DNA of 64,000 nucleotides from Sungkyunkwania multivorans (GTDB lineage Bacteria; Bacteroidota; Bacteroidia; Flavobacteriales; Flavobacteriaceae), in assembly GCF_042675645.1 (NCBI RefSeq), contig NZ_JBHTJH010000017.1:930001-994000 (forward strand), in the 5' to 3' direction. A model generated the notes under the pieces. That model had not been told where the DNA came from, searched no databases, and was given only the letters and a program-made list of their open reading frames with translations. Positions 53,665 through 63,926 of this stretch are shown here, piece by piece. Each line of letters begins with the position of its first letter. Positions within the stretch are counted from its first letter, which is position 1. Made by a program: the position numbers and the translations under genes.

Positions 53665-55401
53665 TTAAGACAAGCCTGCATCTTTCATTTCCCCGTCGAT
53701 CGCCTTTTTTATGGCCTTATAGCTTTTGTTCTTAAATAACAGATTGAAGCCAAAGGTAAGCATGCCACTTCCACTTAATCCTTTAACGATCGAACTGACC
53801 CTTTTTTTGATCAGTTTTTTATACGCCTTCTCGAAGTTTTCCGAAGCAAAGCTAGGATATTTGGGATAATCTAGCGCGGCATCTGGCCCGTAGGTTGTCG
53901 TATCATAGGTTCCATGAAAAGCTTCGATAACACGCATGTCTGGGATGATAGGAAAGAAGCGCTCACCATCTTCTTTTTTAGGAGGAACGGCAAAACAAAA
54001 ACGCGCTTTGGCCTCTTCCGATGCCTCAACACCTAGCCTAGAAGCGATATTCTCATTCTTAACTGCAAAATAATATCTAAGAAAGCTTTGACAATTTTGT
54101 CGGCCTAAATGAAAGTCATGCTCTCTAAAAGATCGGTCCAAGAACCCTGCAAAGCCACTTAAAGGTGCCGAGGCGAGGTCGTTTTTGGCGCGTTGCCACT
54201 TCCCATCGACCTTTTCCTTTCGTGTAGGAGCTATTAAAAATTTTGTTCGGTCGCTAAGGGACAAGGCATCGAGAATACCATCTTGGTTGAACATCACTTG
54301 ATTTCGCAATGCTTTGAACATTCCCTTGGCGATAGAGATCATATCCCTTTTGGCTTCATAAGGGCCAGCAGAATGGTCCTGATTGGGAAAAGGATCCACC
54401 ATGACAATGGCATGACTTTCCGAATTTTCTTCTTCGATCTCTGGGTTCTTCTCCTTCAAAACCTTGAGTGCAATGCCATAGGGCTCATTGTTGATAAGGC
54501 CGCCGTCGATCGAATTGAAGTGATAGATGTCATCCTCGCTAAGGATGGGAGAGATGGCATTTAACCGTTCTTCTCCAAAGAGATACTTTGGATAGCGTTC
54601 TAGATAGGTCCGAAAGATTTTTAACTCTCTGGATTTTAGGCCAATCGGAAATGCAGCGGTACTTAATGTGGCGTCTCTCAAGGCTACCACATCTTCAAGA
54701 TTCTTTAGGTCCATTACATGGTATAATGCGTCCTCTTCTTCAGGCATTCCCCGTTTGAACTTCTCATTGGCGATCTTATATCTAAAAAACCCACCATGAC
54801 TTGTAATTACCGTCCCAGAATCTCCTTTCTCATCCGAACCATCAAAATCGATCATAAAATTGATGCCGCGAAGATTGCTTATAGTGAGGATCAGGTCAAG
54901 GCTTTTCGATACATAGGGCGGATAGGTAGCATTTTCATTGACATCCAAAGAACTATTGGCAATAGCCTCTATCGCCTTGGTATTAAGTAGGGACTCTGGT
55001 TTTTCTCTTTTTTTAATGTCGTCCAACTGCAACATTTTTTTTAGCGTCATCCCGTCCTTATCGTCGGCCATTTCTACCCAGCTTTTATAAAATCTATTAT
55101 TGTTGCCTTCTGGATTGTGCTGGTTAACGGGTTCGTAGTTTTCGTCCAATAGGTTCAATAACGTCAGTGTACCTGTAATACCACCAGCGGAAGCACCACT
55201 GATCACATCTATTTCTACGTCGTGCATTGGAATTGAAGGGTCATAGCCAGGATTGCCTATGCCGATATCCCTGTTTTCGGATTTTGCCTTTTCCCACAGG
55301 TCTAAGGTTTCGAGCATATAGTCTAAAACCCCGGCGGTATAGGCACCAGCTGAGACAGCACCCGCCATGGTAATACACAGTTTGAATTTTTTGGTAGACA
55401 T
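53665..55401 (-). CDS. Patatin-like phospholipase family protein
   Basis: A 578-residue protein with a patatin domain: the N-terminal segment MAGAVSAGAYTAGVLDYM in place of a typical GGG oxyanion loop, the nucleophile Ser71 in SGASAGGITG, and the acidic partner in SIDGGLINNEP. The C-terminal 200 residues are of unknown function (DUF3376-like). Acyl hydrolase activity on lipids is expected. ATG 55401 starts one base after the amidase stop. Confidence 0.87.
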   Translation of the reverse strand: MSTKKFKLCITMAGAVSAGAYTAGVLDYMLETLDLWEKAKSENRDIGIGNPGYDPSIPMHDVEIDVISGASAGGITGTLTLLNLLDENYEPVNQHNPEGNNNRFYKSWVEMADDKDGMTLKKMLQLDDIKKREKPESLLNTKAIEAIANSSLDVNENATYPPYVSKSLDLILTISNLRGINFMIDFDGSDEKGDSGTVITSHGGFFRYKIANEKFKRGMPEEEDALYHVMDLKNLEDVVALRDATLSTAAFPIGLKSRELKIFRTYLERYPKYLFGEERLNAISPILSEDDIYHFNSIDGGLINNEPYGIALKVLKEKNPEIEEENSESHAIVMVDPFPNQDHSAGPYEAKRDMISIAKGMFKALRNQVMFNQDGILDALSLSDRTKFLIAPTRKEKVDGKWQRAKNDLASAPLSGFAGFLDRSFREHDFHLGRQNCQSFLRYYFAVKNENIASRLGVEASEEAKARFCFAVPPKKEDGERFFPIIPDMRVIEAFHGTYDTTTYGPDAALDYPKYPSFASENFEKAYKKLIKKRVSSIVKGLSGSGMLTFGFNLLFKNKSYKAIKKAIDGEMKDAGLS

Positions 55402-55402
55402 A

Positions 55403-55999
55403 TCAAAATATTTCGTTTTTCGCTCGAATGATCGCATTTATGTGATAATCGATGATCTTTTCCCGACCTTCTTTGGTCATCAGCAGATCCTTGCACTCGG
55501 CCTCATTGTCCATAAAGAAATTTTCGGTAAGGATGGCTGGCATGCGCGTCTTTGTCAATACAAAGAATTTCGCTTCTTTGTCAAGGTCACCGTCACTAAA
55601 ATCGGTTCTTAGTCGTCTGTTTGGAAAAGTTTTTTTGAATTCCTCGCCAAAGATGGTGGCAATGCTATCGCTCTTGGTGTTTCCTGGTGAGGTATATATC
55701 TCCGAACCGTGACCACCACCAGCATTTGCGTGAATGCTTAGGTAAAAGCTAACGCTCACCGGATATCTATGGGCCCTATTCACTCTGGTCTGGAGCGTTA
55801 CATCTCTATATTCCGGCGCTAGGTTTACATAGGGGATCTTCAGTAAGGTCAATTCTTGGATAATACCGTTGACGATCGCTCTATTGAATTCCCCCTCAAA
55901 GAGTTGAGAGCCATCTGCCCAAATGGGAGAGCGTTTGCCTGGAGTTTGGTACATTCCATTGATGATTCCGCCGTGTCCGTTGTCGAGTAGTACTATCAT
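55403..55999 (-). CDS. N-acetylmuramoyl-L-alanine amidase (Amidase_3)
   Basis: A 198-residue amidase with zinc ligands in the motifs LLDNGHGG (His), NRAIVNGII with an expected Glu nearby, and YLSIHANAGGGHGSE (His), and the catalytic Glu in ILTENFFMDN. It cuts the bond between muramic acid and the stem peptide. There is no obvious signal peptide, so it may be cytoplasmic or exported by other means. Confidence 0.88.
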   Translation of the reverse strand: MIVLLDNGHGGIINGMYQTPGKRSPIWADGSQLFEGEFNRAIVNGIIQELTLLKIPYVNLAPEYRDVTLQTRVNRAHRYPVSVSFYLSIHANAGGGHGSEIYTSPGNTKSDSIATIFGEEFKKTFPNRRLRTDFSDGDLDKEAKFFVLTKTRMPAILTENFFMDNEAECKDLLMTKEGREKIIDYHINAIIRAKNEIF

Positions 56000-56104
56000 A
56001 ATGATTGGTTTTGATCTACTTAAGATAAGTACTTTAAAGGGAATTTACGGCGCAAATGTGCGAATCTTCAGTAAATCAATCAAGGGGGTTTTTACGGGTA
56101 TGCC

Positions 56105-56731
56105 TCAGGGGATGAAAAGTTTAACCGATTGAATGATACTTATCAATACTAGCAACGCTCCCATTACTTTATTCATGCGTTGCGCCACAGTGTGTAACTT
56201 ATTCTTAATGGCTGCACTGATCTTGCTGTAAAGAAATAAGGTTAAAACTTTTCCTATATAGACACCTAGAAAAAAAATGATAAGAATGATGATCGGGGTA
56301 TGAACAGATAACGGTACTGCCTTCATGTCGATATAGCTGATCGCTAGTATCCAATAGACCACCACGGGTGGGTTGAGCAATCCTAGGAAGAAACCTATGC
56401 CGTATTTGGAGGAAAATCTTTTTTGGATAGTGTCGTTTGCTGTTTTCTGCTTTTTGAAGAACAGTAAAAGACCGATGGCCAATAGCAAAAGGACGATGGA
56501 AACCTGAATCCACTGGTGGGTCTCTATAAAATTTGTGAATCCAAGACTACAGTGCAATGCAAAAAAAGACAGTATGATCTCTGCAAAACCAGCGGCGAGG
56601 GCGATTTTCATCGCGCTACGTACATCTTGTTTTAGGGTAGTGCTTATGACGGATAAGTTTACCGTGCCTAATGGGATCGCGCCAAAGAAAGTGGCAACGA
56701 TTCCTATAAAAAAATAACCTATCAAACTCAT
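56105..56731 (-). CDS. LysE family exporter
   Basis: A 208-residue protein with six predicted membrane helices and the family motif FFGAIPLGTVNLSVI at residues 15-29. LysE/RhtB proteins export amino acids or related metabolites. It is monocistronic between the amidase and AsmA genes. Confidence 0.87.
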   Translation of the reverse strand: MSLIGYFFIGIVATFFGAIPLGTVNLSVISTTLKQDVRSAMKIALAAGFAEIILSFFALHCSLGFTNFIETHQWIQVSIVLLLLAIGLLLFFKKQKTANDTIQKRFSSKYGIGFFLGLLNPPVVVYWILAISYIDMKAVPLSVHTPIIILIIFFLGVYIGKVLTLFLYSKISAAIKNKLHTVAQRMNKVMGALLVLISIIQSVKLFIP

Positions 56732-56781
56732 GCAAGCTTAGTTGTAATAGATAAGAAAACATTACACGCATCTGCTGACAA

Positions 56782-59415
56782 CTAATTTTTTGGGACAGAA
56801 TCTGTTTTTTTCTTTTTCTTTTTGAATAGGTTATTCAAGAGATTACCGGCAGCATCTTTTACGGGATCCTTCTTATCTTCTTCTTTTGTGGTGATAGAAT
56901 CTTTAGTTTTGTCGTTTCCACCTAATAAATTCCCCAAGACATCGGTCAATTTATCTTTTCCCTTGTCAATGGCTTTTTGCTTCTTATATTCGATGATCTG
57001 GTTGGTGAGATCGGTCACTGCTGAAGTAAGGTCGGTCGTTATTATTGGATCGCCAAAACTTCCGCCAATATTGGCAGTTAGAGGTACGCTTATCTGTTCC
57101 TTTTCTTCTTCATTCAATTGCGCGATCAGATTCGCAGCTTCTTTCCCAAGATATTTCGCAGGTACCTTGAAGGTTGCTCGGTAGTCCATGCTTTTGTCAA
57201 AACCATGGGAACCACCGACCTTTATGGCGATATCTTTATATTTCAGGTCGAATGGCTTTACATTGACCTTTCCATCAGCGAACGAAAGGGTCGTCTTAAG
57301 GCCTTTAAGATCCAATTTGCTAAAGTCTATGAAATTGAGCTTACTATTCAAGGCTTGAAGTGTTGGTGCATTGGCGGCATTTATGTTACTTGTTAAGACC
57401 TCGGCAAATGCATCTCCGGAAATGGAATTGAGAACTGGGCCAAAAGAATCATCCAAATTCCCTGAAAGTTTCAAGGTCGTATTGAGCTTGCCCTGCATCG
57501 CCTTTGCAATTGGAGACAAGGTTTGAAACAATTCCATCCCATTAAAGGATTGTGCGATGTCAAAAGAATTGACATCCAGACTCATATTGAAGGAAGGCGT
57601 GTCTTTCTGGGTATTTACTTCACCACTGAGTGCTAACTGCCCGTCAAAGAGATTTGAGGTGACATTGCTCAGCATCGCCTTTTGATCTTTTAATCGAAGG
57701 GTGCCTTTTACGTCTTTAAGGGTTAGATTATCATATAGCACTGTGTTGGCATTGGCATTTATGGTGCAATCCAAAAAACCGGGTATCTTAAGGCTTTCCG
57801 TTTTTTTACTTTTCCCCCCATTTTCCTCCGTTTCACTAAATGCGTCATCTCCTTGTTGCATAAAGTCACTTACAGCGAAGGTATTAGAGGAAACATCAAA
57901 ATTTCCTCTGAGGTCTTTATCGCTAAAAAGAAACCCAAAAAGATTGTTTAGAGTGCCCGTGGCTTTGATATCGCTCTTGCCAGAAAGCGCATCAAATTTG
58001 TTGAGGGTAACTTTTTGAGGATTAAAAGTTATTTGGGCCTTGGAGATGGTGATCGGATTAACGATATCCTTAGAGCTATAGACAAAGTCATTAACTTCCG
58101 CTTCTCCAGTGGTCTTAATACGCTCGTATCTTTCACGCTCGATGGCGTCCATATCAAAATGGGTGCTTAGATTTGTTGTAATGATTCCTTTCAGGTCTTT
58201 CTCTGATGCTGCAGGGTATGCCTTGCAGAAATTTGCGAGATTGATCTTTCCGTTTAGATTTGCATCTACCGTAGGATTTTCCATTAGTTTCGAAACCTTT
58301 CCGCTAGATGTAAAACGATCTTGGTCGATACTGAAATCAAGTTGTTCGATATTTAGATAGGTATCTTCGCTTATTCCTGTCTCATTCTTTAATTGTGCAT
58401 TGATATTGATGTTTTGAACACTCTTGGGAAGGTCTGGATACTTGAACGAAGCATTCTTAGAGGCTACATTGATGTCTAGTTTTGGGATATAGGTCTCATC
58501 GATCTTGCCCTTGATGCTTCCATCGACGGTGAAATCTCCTGAGGTTTGTACTCCATTTAGATTTTTTGAATATTCGGCTGGAATCACGGCCAAGAAATTC
58601 TTGAAATCCGAACTCGGTGTCTTAAAGCTGATGTCGACTTCCTGGTCATTTTCATTGACTTGAACAAAACCGTTAAATACAAGTGGCAGCTGATTGACAA
58701 GCGCTTCGTTCTCTAAAAAGGTATACTTATTATTCGTAAGGTCTAGACCGATGATAGCGTCTAACTTTACACTATTTTTATCTAAATAATTCACCTCATC
58801 AAACTCAAATGAGACAAGCGCATCGGTGTGTGTATCCAACGAACCTTCAATAGCAGACAGGTCTCCTTTCCCAGTATGATTAACGTTTTCTAGTAAAAGA
58901 TCGGTTTTCGAAGCTTCGTCTTGGTAAATGACCGTGCTATTTTCAATACTATAACCCTCAAGAGAAAAAGTGAAGCCTGAGGAAGGCTCAGCCGAATCAT
59001 CATTTTCGCTCGTATTTTCTTTGGCGATATCATAATTGGCATTACCTAAGGAATCGATGGTTATATGAACAGTTGCTTCAGAGATCGCAACCTTATTGAT
59101 CGCGATCTGACCGGAACTAAATAAGGCGCTCAATGGCATGATGAGCTCTAATTTCTTTGCGAATATGACCGTATCTCCGTCAAAAACGGCTTTCTTATTC
59201 ACTAAGGAAAGGTTCTCGATTTGTAAAGATGTCTTTGGAAAGCTGCGGAAAAGGCTAAGGTCGGCATCGCTATATGCAAGTTCGGCATCCAATTGTCTGT
59301 TCGCCGTATTCTTTGCCAATGCAACGATGTCATCTTCAAAAATACTCACTAATGCAAATAACCCGATAAGACAAACAAGGATGAATATTCCAATAATTTT
59401 CAATGCTTTTTTCAC
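56782..59415 (-). CDS. AsmA family protein
   Basis: An 877-residue protein with one N-terminal membrane helix (about 7-26) and a long beta-rich periplasmic region, with an AsmA N-domain (about 1-200) and an AsmA-like C-terminal domain (about 600-780). AsmA-like proteins bridge the periplasm as lipid-transfer grooves. The tail (about 800-877) is Lys/Asp rich (KKKKKKTDS) and low in complexity. Confidence 0.88.
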   Translation of the reverse strand: MKKALKIIGIFILVCLIGLFALVSIFEDDIVALAKNTANRQLDAELAYSDADLSLFRSFPKTSLQIENLSLVNKKAVFDGDTVIFAKKLELIMPLSALFSSGQIAINKVAISEATVHITIDSLGNANYDIAKENTSENDDSAEPSSGFTFSLEGYSIENSTVIYQDEASKTDLLLENVNHTGKGDLSAIEGSLDTHTDALVSFEFDEVNYLDKNSVKLDAIIGLDLTNNKYTFLENEALVNQLPLVFNGFVQVNENDQEVDISFKTPSSDFKNFLAVIPAEYSKNLNGVQTSGDFTVDGSIKGKIDETYIPKLDINVASKNASFKYPDLPKSVQNININAQLKNETGISEDTYLNIEQLDFSIDQDRFTSSGKVSKLMENPTVDANLNGKINLANFCKAYPAASEKDLKGIITTNLSTHFDMDAIERERYERIKTTGEAEVNDFVYSSKDIVNPITISKAQITFNPQKVTLNKFDALSGKSDIKATGTLNNLFGFLFSDKDLRGNFDVSSNTFAVSDFMQQGDDAFSETEENGGKSKKTESLKIPGFLDCTINANANTVLYDNLTLKDVKGTLRLKDQKAMLSNVTSNLFDGQLALSGEVNTQKDTPSFNMSLDVNSFDIAQSFNGMELFQTLSPIAKAMQGKLNTTLKLSGNLDDSFGPVLNSISGDAFAEVLTSNINAANAPTLQALNSKLNFIDFSKLDLKGLKTTLSFADGKVNVKPFDLKYKDIAIKVGGSHGFDKSMDYRATFKVPAKYLGKEAANLIAQLNEEEKEQISVPLTANIGGSFGDPIITTDLTSAVTDLTNQIIEYKKQKAIDKGKDKLTDVLGNLLGGNDKTKDSITTKEEDKKDPVKDAAGNLLNNLFKKKKKKTDSVPKN

Positions 59416-59472
59416 AGCGATGGTTTTTGGTTTATAGGAAAAGAAATCCTTTTGACGATCTGACTTTCAGAT

Positions 59473-60180
59473 CTAATCGAGTTCAATTTCTTCACCGACC
59501 TTTAAGTTAAACTTTTTTCTAAAGATATATACGAAAAAATATAGTAATGGGGTGTCGGTTACCGCAACCAAGACCTTAAAAAGGAAACCACTCAATAATA
59601 GGCCGTAGAATCGTTCCCACCCAATTTTCTCAAAAGTACACAGCAAAAACAATACCGTAAAGGTATCTACAAATTGCGAGGTAAATGTTGAGAAATTGTT
59701 ACGCAGCCATAAATGTTTTCCTTTGGTGAGTCTTTTCCAGAAATGAAAGATGTGTACGTCGATATATTGCGCCAATAAATATGCTAACATGGAAGCAAAT
59801 ACAGCGATGGCGGTTGCGCCAAACACTTGTGTAAAGACTGGGTCTTGTACCGGAGACCAAGGGGTTGCCGGAATAGCATTGGAGGTATAGACGATGAGCA
59901 ATGAAAAAACCGAGGCAAAGATACCCGCCGTGACGACCCTATTGGCCTTTTTCTGACCATAGATCTCCGAAATAAGATCGGTGATCAAAAAAGTGATGGG
60001 GTAGGGAAGCACTCCGACCGAGATCTCAAAGATCTTTTCGCCAAATATCGTAAGGTCTCCAAAAGGTTGCCAAGTAATGAATTTTTGAAAAATAAGATTG
60101 CAAACAACCAAGGAAGTGATAAACAAAGCGGCAAGATATAGGTATATCTTGCCAGCTAATGTTTTCTTATTTGTAGTCAT
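59473..60180 (-). CDS. Queuosine precursor transporter (YhhQ/DUF165)
   Basis: A 235-residue protein with about six membrane helices and YhhQ motifs (PYPITFLITDLISEIYGQKKA, ASMLAYLLAQYIDVHIFHFWK, RNNFSTFTSQFVDTFTV). It imports preQ0/preQ1 for tRNA queuosine synthesis. ATG 60180 is preferred over the TTG at 60183. It follows sppA by three bases. Confidence 0.92.
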   Translation of the reverse strand: MTTNKKTLAGKIYLYLAALFITSLVVCNLIFQKFITWQPFGDLTIFGEKIFEISVGVLPYPITFLITDLISEIYGQKKANRVVTAGIFASVFSLLIVYTSNAIPATPWSPVQDPVFTQVFGATAIAVFASMLAYLLAQYIDVHIFHFWKRLTKGKHLWLRNNFSTFTSQFVDTFTVLFLLCTFEKIGWERFYGLLLSGFLFKVLVAVTDTPLLYFFVYIFRKKFNLKVGEEIELD

Positions 60181-60183
60181 CAA

Positions 60184-61944
60184 TTATTTGATGTTAATTT
60201 CAAAAGGGAGACGCGCCTGAATACCTTTTTGTCTGGAAATCGCTTTCAAGCGGTGAAGCACTTCATAGGCCTCATCGCCGATCTCTTCTTTGATCATCTT
60301 TTCTTTAGCCTTAGCTAAAGGAGATGCAGACAGCTCTTGGAAAAAGTCCTTCTTAAACTTTGGGTAATCAACAGTCCTGTATTCCTCCAGATCTGCCGCT
60401 TCTGCAGCCAGCTTAAGGGCAACATCTAAGCCCCCAAGTTCATCAACAAGCCCATTTTTGATGGCATCTGTCCCAGCCCATACACGCCCTTGTGCTATAC
60501 TGTCCACTTCGGCGACCGTCATTCCTCTACCGTCGGCAACGCGCTTTAGGAAGGTGCTGTATATATCTTCGATGCCTTCCTTAACATAGGATCTGAAATC
60601 ATCAGATAAAGGTTCAAAGAGCGAATAGCCACTAGCTCGTTCGTTGGTACCAACTTGTTCGGCGTTCATTCCGATCTTATCGGCAAGTCCTTTAAGATTT
60701 GGAAGTGTTCCAAACACCCCTATGGATCCAGTGATGGTAGTTGGCTCCGCAACGATCTTATCAGCGTTACATGCAATATAATAGCCGCCAGAAGCAGCAA
60801 CGTTACCCATAGAGACAATGACCGGTTTTTCTTCTTTAAGCAATTCGATCTCTCTCCAGATCAACTCCGATGCCAGTGCACTGCCACCAGGAGAGTTCAC
60901 CCTTAGTACCACCGCCTTTATATCCTCGTCTTCTTTTATCTTTCTGATCGCTTTTGTCATGGTAACCTGACCGATGATATCCTCATCGCCTTTGGCATAC
61001 ATGATCTCTCCTTGAGCATACAAAATAGCTATCTTAGAGGCATCTAGGTCAGTATCCGGTTTGGCTTTTTTGATATAGTCCTTGATCGAGACCATTCGAA
61101 GATCATCGTCCTCTTCAATATCGGAAGCCTTTCGAAGAAGTGCCTCGTATTCATCCATGTAGGATACGCCATCTATGATACGATTTTCTATGGCCAATTC
61201 TGGGCTTCTGGCTCCTAATTCGTCGGCAATTTCGTTCAATTGCTGTGTAGAAAGTGATCGGCTGTCACCAATCTCTGCAAGCATTTCATTCCAAATTGAT
61301 TGAAGGAAGACCGAAATTTGTTCGCGATTGGCCTCGCTCATTTCATTTTCCAAGAAGGGCTCTACAGCACTTTTATACTTTCCGTGACGAATGACCTCCA
61401 TCTTAATTCCAGACTTTTCTTGAAGGTCTTTCAAGTAGATAACCTCGGATGACAGTCCTCGAAAGTCCATTTCTCCCTGTGGGTTTATAAAAATAGAATC
61501 CGCGGCGGAACCGAGATAATAATCTTTTTGAGAATAGAAGTCTCCGTAGGCGTAGATAAATTTGCCCGATTCTTTAAACTTTAAAAGAGCATCTCTGATC
61601 GCTTTTGTTTGGGCTATTCCAGCAATAACAAAACCATCTTGAATGGAGATTCCTTTTATTCTTTCATCCGTTTCTGCATATTCGATCGCCTGAACAATGT
61701 CGTCCAATCCCATCGTTGGGTCAGCAAAACCAAAGGATTCTTCGAAAGGACTAACAGCATATGCGTGATCCTTGATAAGGCGGTCCAAATCGAGTTTTAG
61801 GATGGACTTTTCCTTCACTTTGACGGTTCCGTCTCCTCCAATGGCTGAAACGATCGCCATGAATGCGAAGAAGAAAATGAACAATAGGATTATTGATAAA
61901 AAGACACCAACAACAGTTGACAATACATTTCTTAAAAATTTCAT
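60184..61944 (-). CDS. sppA: Signal peptide peptidase SppA, 67K type
   Basis: A 586-residue membrane protease with one N-terminal helix (about 10-35) and two S49 domains. The catalytic Lys lies in HGKYKSAVEPF (first domain) and the Ser in GNVAASGGYYIAC (second domain). It degrades cleaved signal peptides in the inner membrane. Confidence 0.94.
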   Translation of the reverse strand: MKFLRNVLSTVVGVFLSIILLFIFFFAFMAIVSAIGGDGTVKVKEKSILKLDLDRLIKDHAYAVSPFEESFGFADPTMGLDDIVQAIEYAETDERIKGISIQDGFVIAGIAQTKAIRDALLKFKESGKFIYAYGDFYSQKDYYLGSAADSIFINPQGEMDFRGLSSEVIYLKDLQEKSGIKMEVIRHGKYKSAVEPFLENEMSEANREQISVFLQSIWNEMLAEIGDSRSLSTQQLNEIADELGARSPELAIENRIIDGVSYMDEYEALLRKASDIEEDDDLRMVSIKDYIKKAKPDTDLDASKIAILYAQGEIMYAKGDEDIIGQVTMTKAIRKIKEDEDIKAVVLRVNSPGGSALASELIWREIELLKEEKPVIVSMGNVAASGGYYIACNADKIVAEPTTITGSIGVFGTLPNLKGLADKIGMNAEQVGTNERASGYSLFEPLSDDFRSYVKEGIEDIYSTFLKRVADGRGMTVAEVDSIAQGRVWAGTDAIKNGLVDELGGLDVALKLAAEAADLEEYRTVDYPKFKKDFFQELSASPLAKAKEKMIKEEIGDEAYEVLHRLKAISRQKGIQARLPFEINIK

Positions 61945-62058
61945 TTGATCACAATTTTTTCTATAAGTAGGCTCCTCTTAACGTTTGTTACAAACATTTT
62001 CCAAACGCTGACAAAAAGCCATGCTCTATCGCATGATTAATTTTATTAACAATGCCAG

Positions 62059-62066
62059 CAAATATA
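62059..62066 (-). promoter_or_regulatory. Possible -7 element upstream of sppA
   Basis: TATATTTG on the minus strand (62066-62059) fits TAnnTTTG, but it is about 115 bases from the ATG and no -33 TTG is at the proper distance. Confidence 0.3.
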
Positions 62067-62106
62067 AACTTTTGTGAATTTGTTTTGTTTACTTTGCCCA
62101 TGAATT

Positions 62107-63243
62107 ATGAAGAATTTAAGACGGGCATATTTTTCATTAGGTAGCAATATTGGGGATCGGCAAGGATACCTTCAAAAGGCGGTGAACTTGTTAAAAGAGC
62201 GATTGGGAAAAGTGGCCGCTATCTCTTCGGTCTATCTCACGCCCGCTTGGGGTTTTGATGGGGATGATTTCTATAATATTTGTGTAGGATTGGATACAGA
62301 GTTGGCTCCTCAGGAAGTACTTGATGAGATATTGAATATCGAGGAGGGCCTAGGGAGAAAACGATATGCGGGCTCAGGCTACCTCGCTAGAACCATTGAT
62401 ATCGACCTCTTATTCTATGAAGATGAGGTTTTCAATGCAAGTGATCTGATAATTCCACACCCTCAGTTGGAAAAGCGACGTTTCGTATTAAAGCCACTGG
62501 TGGAGATAGCTCCAGGAAAAATTCATCCTGTATTTAAGAAAACTGTTGAAGAATTACTCGTTGAATGCGAGGACGAGAGCGAATTGAAACGGCTACCTAG
62601 GCCTTTGAAGAACCCTTCTTTGCGAGATTTCTCAAAATTCAACTATATAGCGATCGAAGGGAATATCGGTGCTGGAAAAACTTCTTTGGCAACGATGATG
62701 GCCGAGAGTTTTAATGGTAAATTAATACTAGAGCGCTTTGCCGACAATCCCTTTCTGCCAAAGTTCTATGAAGATCGCGGACGCTATGCCTTCCCGTTGG
62801 AAATGTCTTTTTTGGCTGACCGTTATCAACAATTTACCGAGGACACGACGCAATTGGACCTCTTCAAGAATTTTATGGTGAGTGATTACGATATTTATAA
62901 ATCACTAATATTTGCCAAGGTCACTTTGCAGGAGGAGGAGTTCAAGCTGTATAGGCGGCTTTTCAACATTATGTATAAGGAAGCCACGAAGCCAGACCTG
63001 TATGTATATCTGTATCAAAACACGGAGAGGCTGCTAGCCAATATCAAAAAAAGAGGTCGGGATTACGAACAGCAGATACCGGCTGAATATCTCGAGGACA
63101 TTCACAAAGGATATTTGGACTTTATCAAGACGCAATCGGGACAGCGAGTCCTTATCTTGGATGTTTCCGACAAGGATTTTGTAAACAACAGCGAAGACTA
63201 CATCAAGATCTTAGATGAGATCCATGATTATACCGAAAGCTAA
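62107..63243 (+). CDS. folK: FolK-deoxynucleoside kinase fusion protein
   Basis: A 378-residue fusion. Residues about 1-160 are HPPK/FolK (YFSLGSNIGDRQGYLQKAV, RTIDIDLLFYEDE, IPHPQLEKRRFVLKPL), which pyrophosphorylates 6-hydroxymethyldihydropterin in folate synthesis. Residues about 175-375 are a deoxynucleoside kinase (IEGNIGAGKTSLATMMA P-loop, FADNPFLPKFYED, EMSFLADRYQQF). The kinase half salvages deoxynucleosides. The joint lies around residue 165-175; both halves look complete. Confidence 0.93.
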   Translation: MKNLRRAYFSLGSNIGDRQGYLQKAVNLLKERLGKVAAISSVYLTPAWGFDGDDFYNICVGLDTELAPQEVLDEILNIEEGLGRKRYAGSGYLARTIDIDLLFYEDEVFNASDLIIPHPQLEKRRFVLKPLVEIAPGKIHPVFKKTVEELLVECEDESELKRLPRPLKNPSLRDFSKFNYIAIEGNIGAGKTSLATMMAESFNGKLILERFADNPFLPKFYEDRGRYAFPLEMSFLADRYQQFTEDTTQLDLFKNFMVSDYDIYKSLIFAKVTLQEEEFKLYRRLFNIMYKEATKPDLYVYLYQNTERLLANIKKRGRDYEQQIPAEYLEDIHKGYLDFIKTQSGQRVLILDVSDKDFVNNSEDYIKILDEIHDYTES

Positions 63244-63268
63244 CGAGAAAATAGTTCGCGGAAACAAA

Positions 63269-63799
63269 TTACAATTTCATTTTTTTGAAAAGGTCCCATA
63301 GAACTACCCCCGCACTTACTGAAATATTTAAAGAGTGTTTGGTGCCAAACTGCGGAATTTCGATAACTTCATCACTGGCAGATACGACTTCCTGTTGTAC
63401 GCCTTTCACCTCGTTGCCAAAGACAACCACATATTTTTGGTTGGCAACTGGTTGAAAATCATGAAGCATAGTAGCATTCTCAGCTTGTTCTATAGAAAGG
63501 ATGGATACTCCTTCCCCTTGAAGCTTTTCTATGACTTCCAACGTATTTTTTTTATACTCCCAAGCTACCGATTCTGTGGCGCCTAGTGCTGTTTTTTGAA
63601 TGTCTTTATGAGGAGGGGTGGCCGTAATGCCGCATAAATAGATCTTCTCGATCAAAAAGGCATCTGCGGTGCGAAACACCGAACCTATGTTGTTCAAGCT
63701 TCTAATATTGTCCAAGATCACGATGATCGGCGTCTTGGCCGAGTTCTTAAATGTTGTTACATCAAGGCGATCGAGTTCGCTGTTCTTTAGTTTTCGCAT
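63269..63799 (-). CDS. SpoU/TrmH family RNA methyltransferase
   Basis: A 176-residue SPOUT methyltransferase with the family motifs NIRSLNNIGSVFRTADAF, VVFGNEVKGVQQEVV and IPQFGTKHSLNISVSAGVVLWDL. It probably 2'-O-methylates a tRNA or rRNA ribose; the target cannot be read from the sequence. A perfect -7 element TACTTTTG (63823-63816) lies just upstream, divergent from mutS. Confidence 0.92.
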   Translation of the reverse strand: MRKLKNSELDRLDVTTFKNSAKTPIIVILDNIRSLNNIGSVFRTADAFLIEKIYLCGITATPPHKDIQKTALGATESVAWEYKKNTLEVIEKLQGEGVSILSIEQAENATMLHDFQPVANQKYVVVFGNEVKGVQQEVVSASDEVIEIPQFGTKHSLNISVSAGVVLWDLFKKMKL

Positions 63800-63926
63800 C
63801 CTTCTGGAATTTGGGCAAAAGTATTGAAATATTTATTGTGTACTACTTCTGAATAAATCATGCTCGCTTCATTTTAGAAAACATGGAAATATAGCTACAT
63901 TCGCAGTTCAACCTAAAATTAAGATC

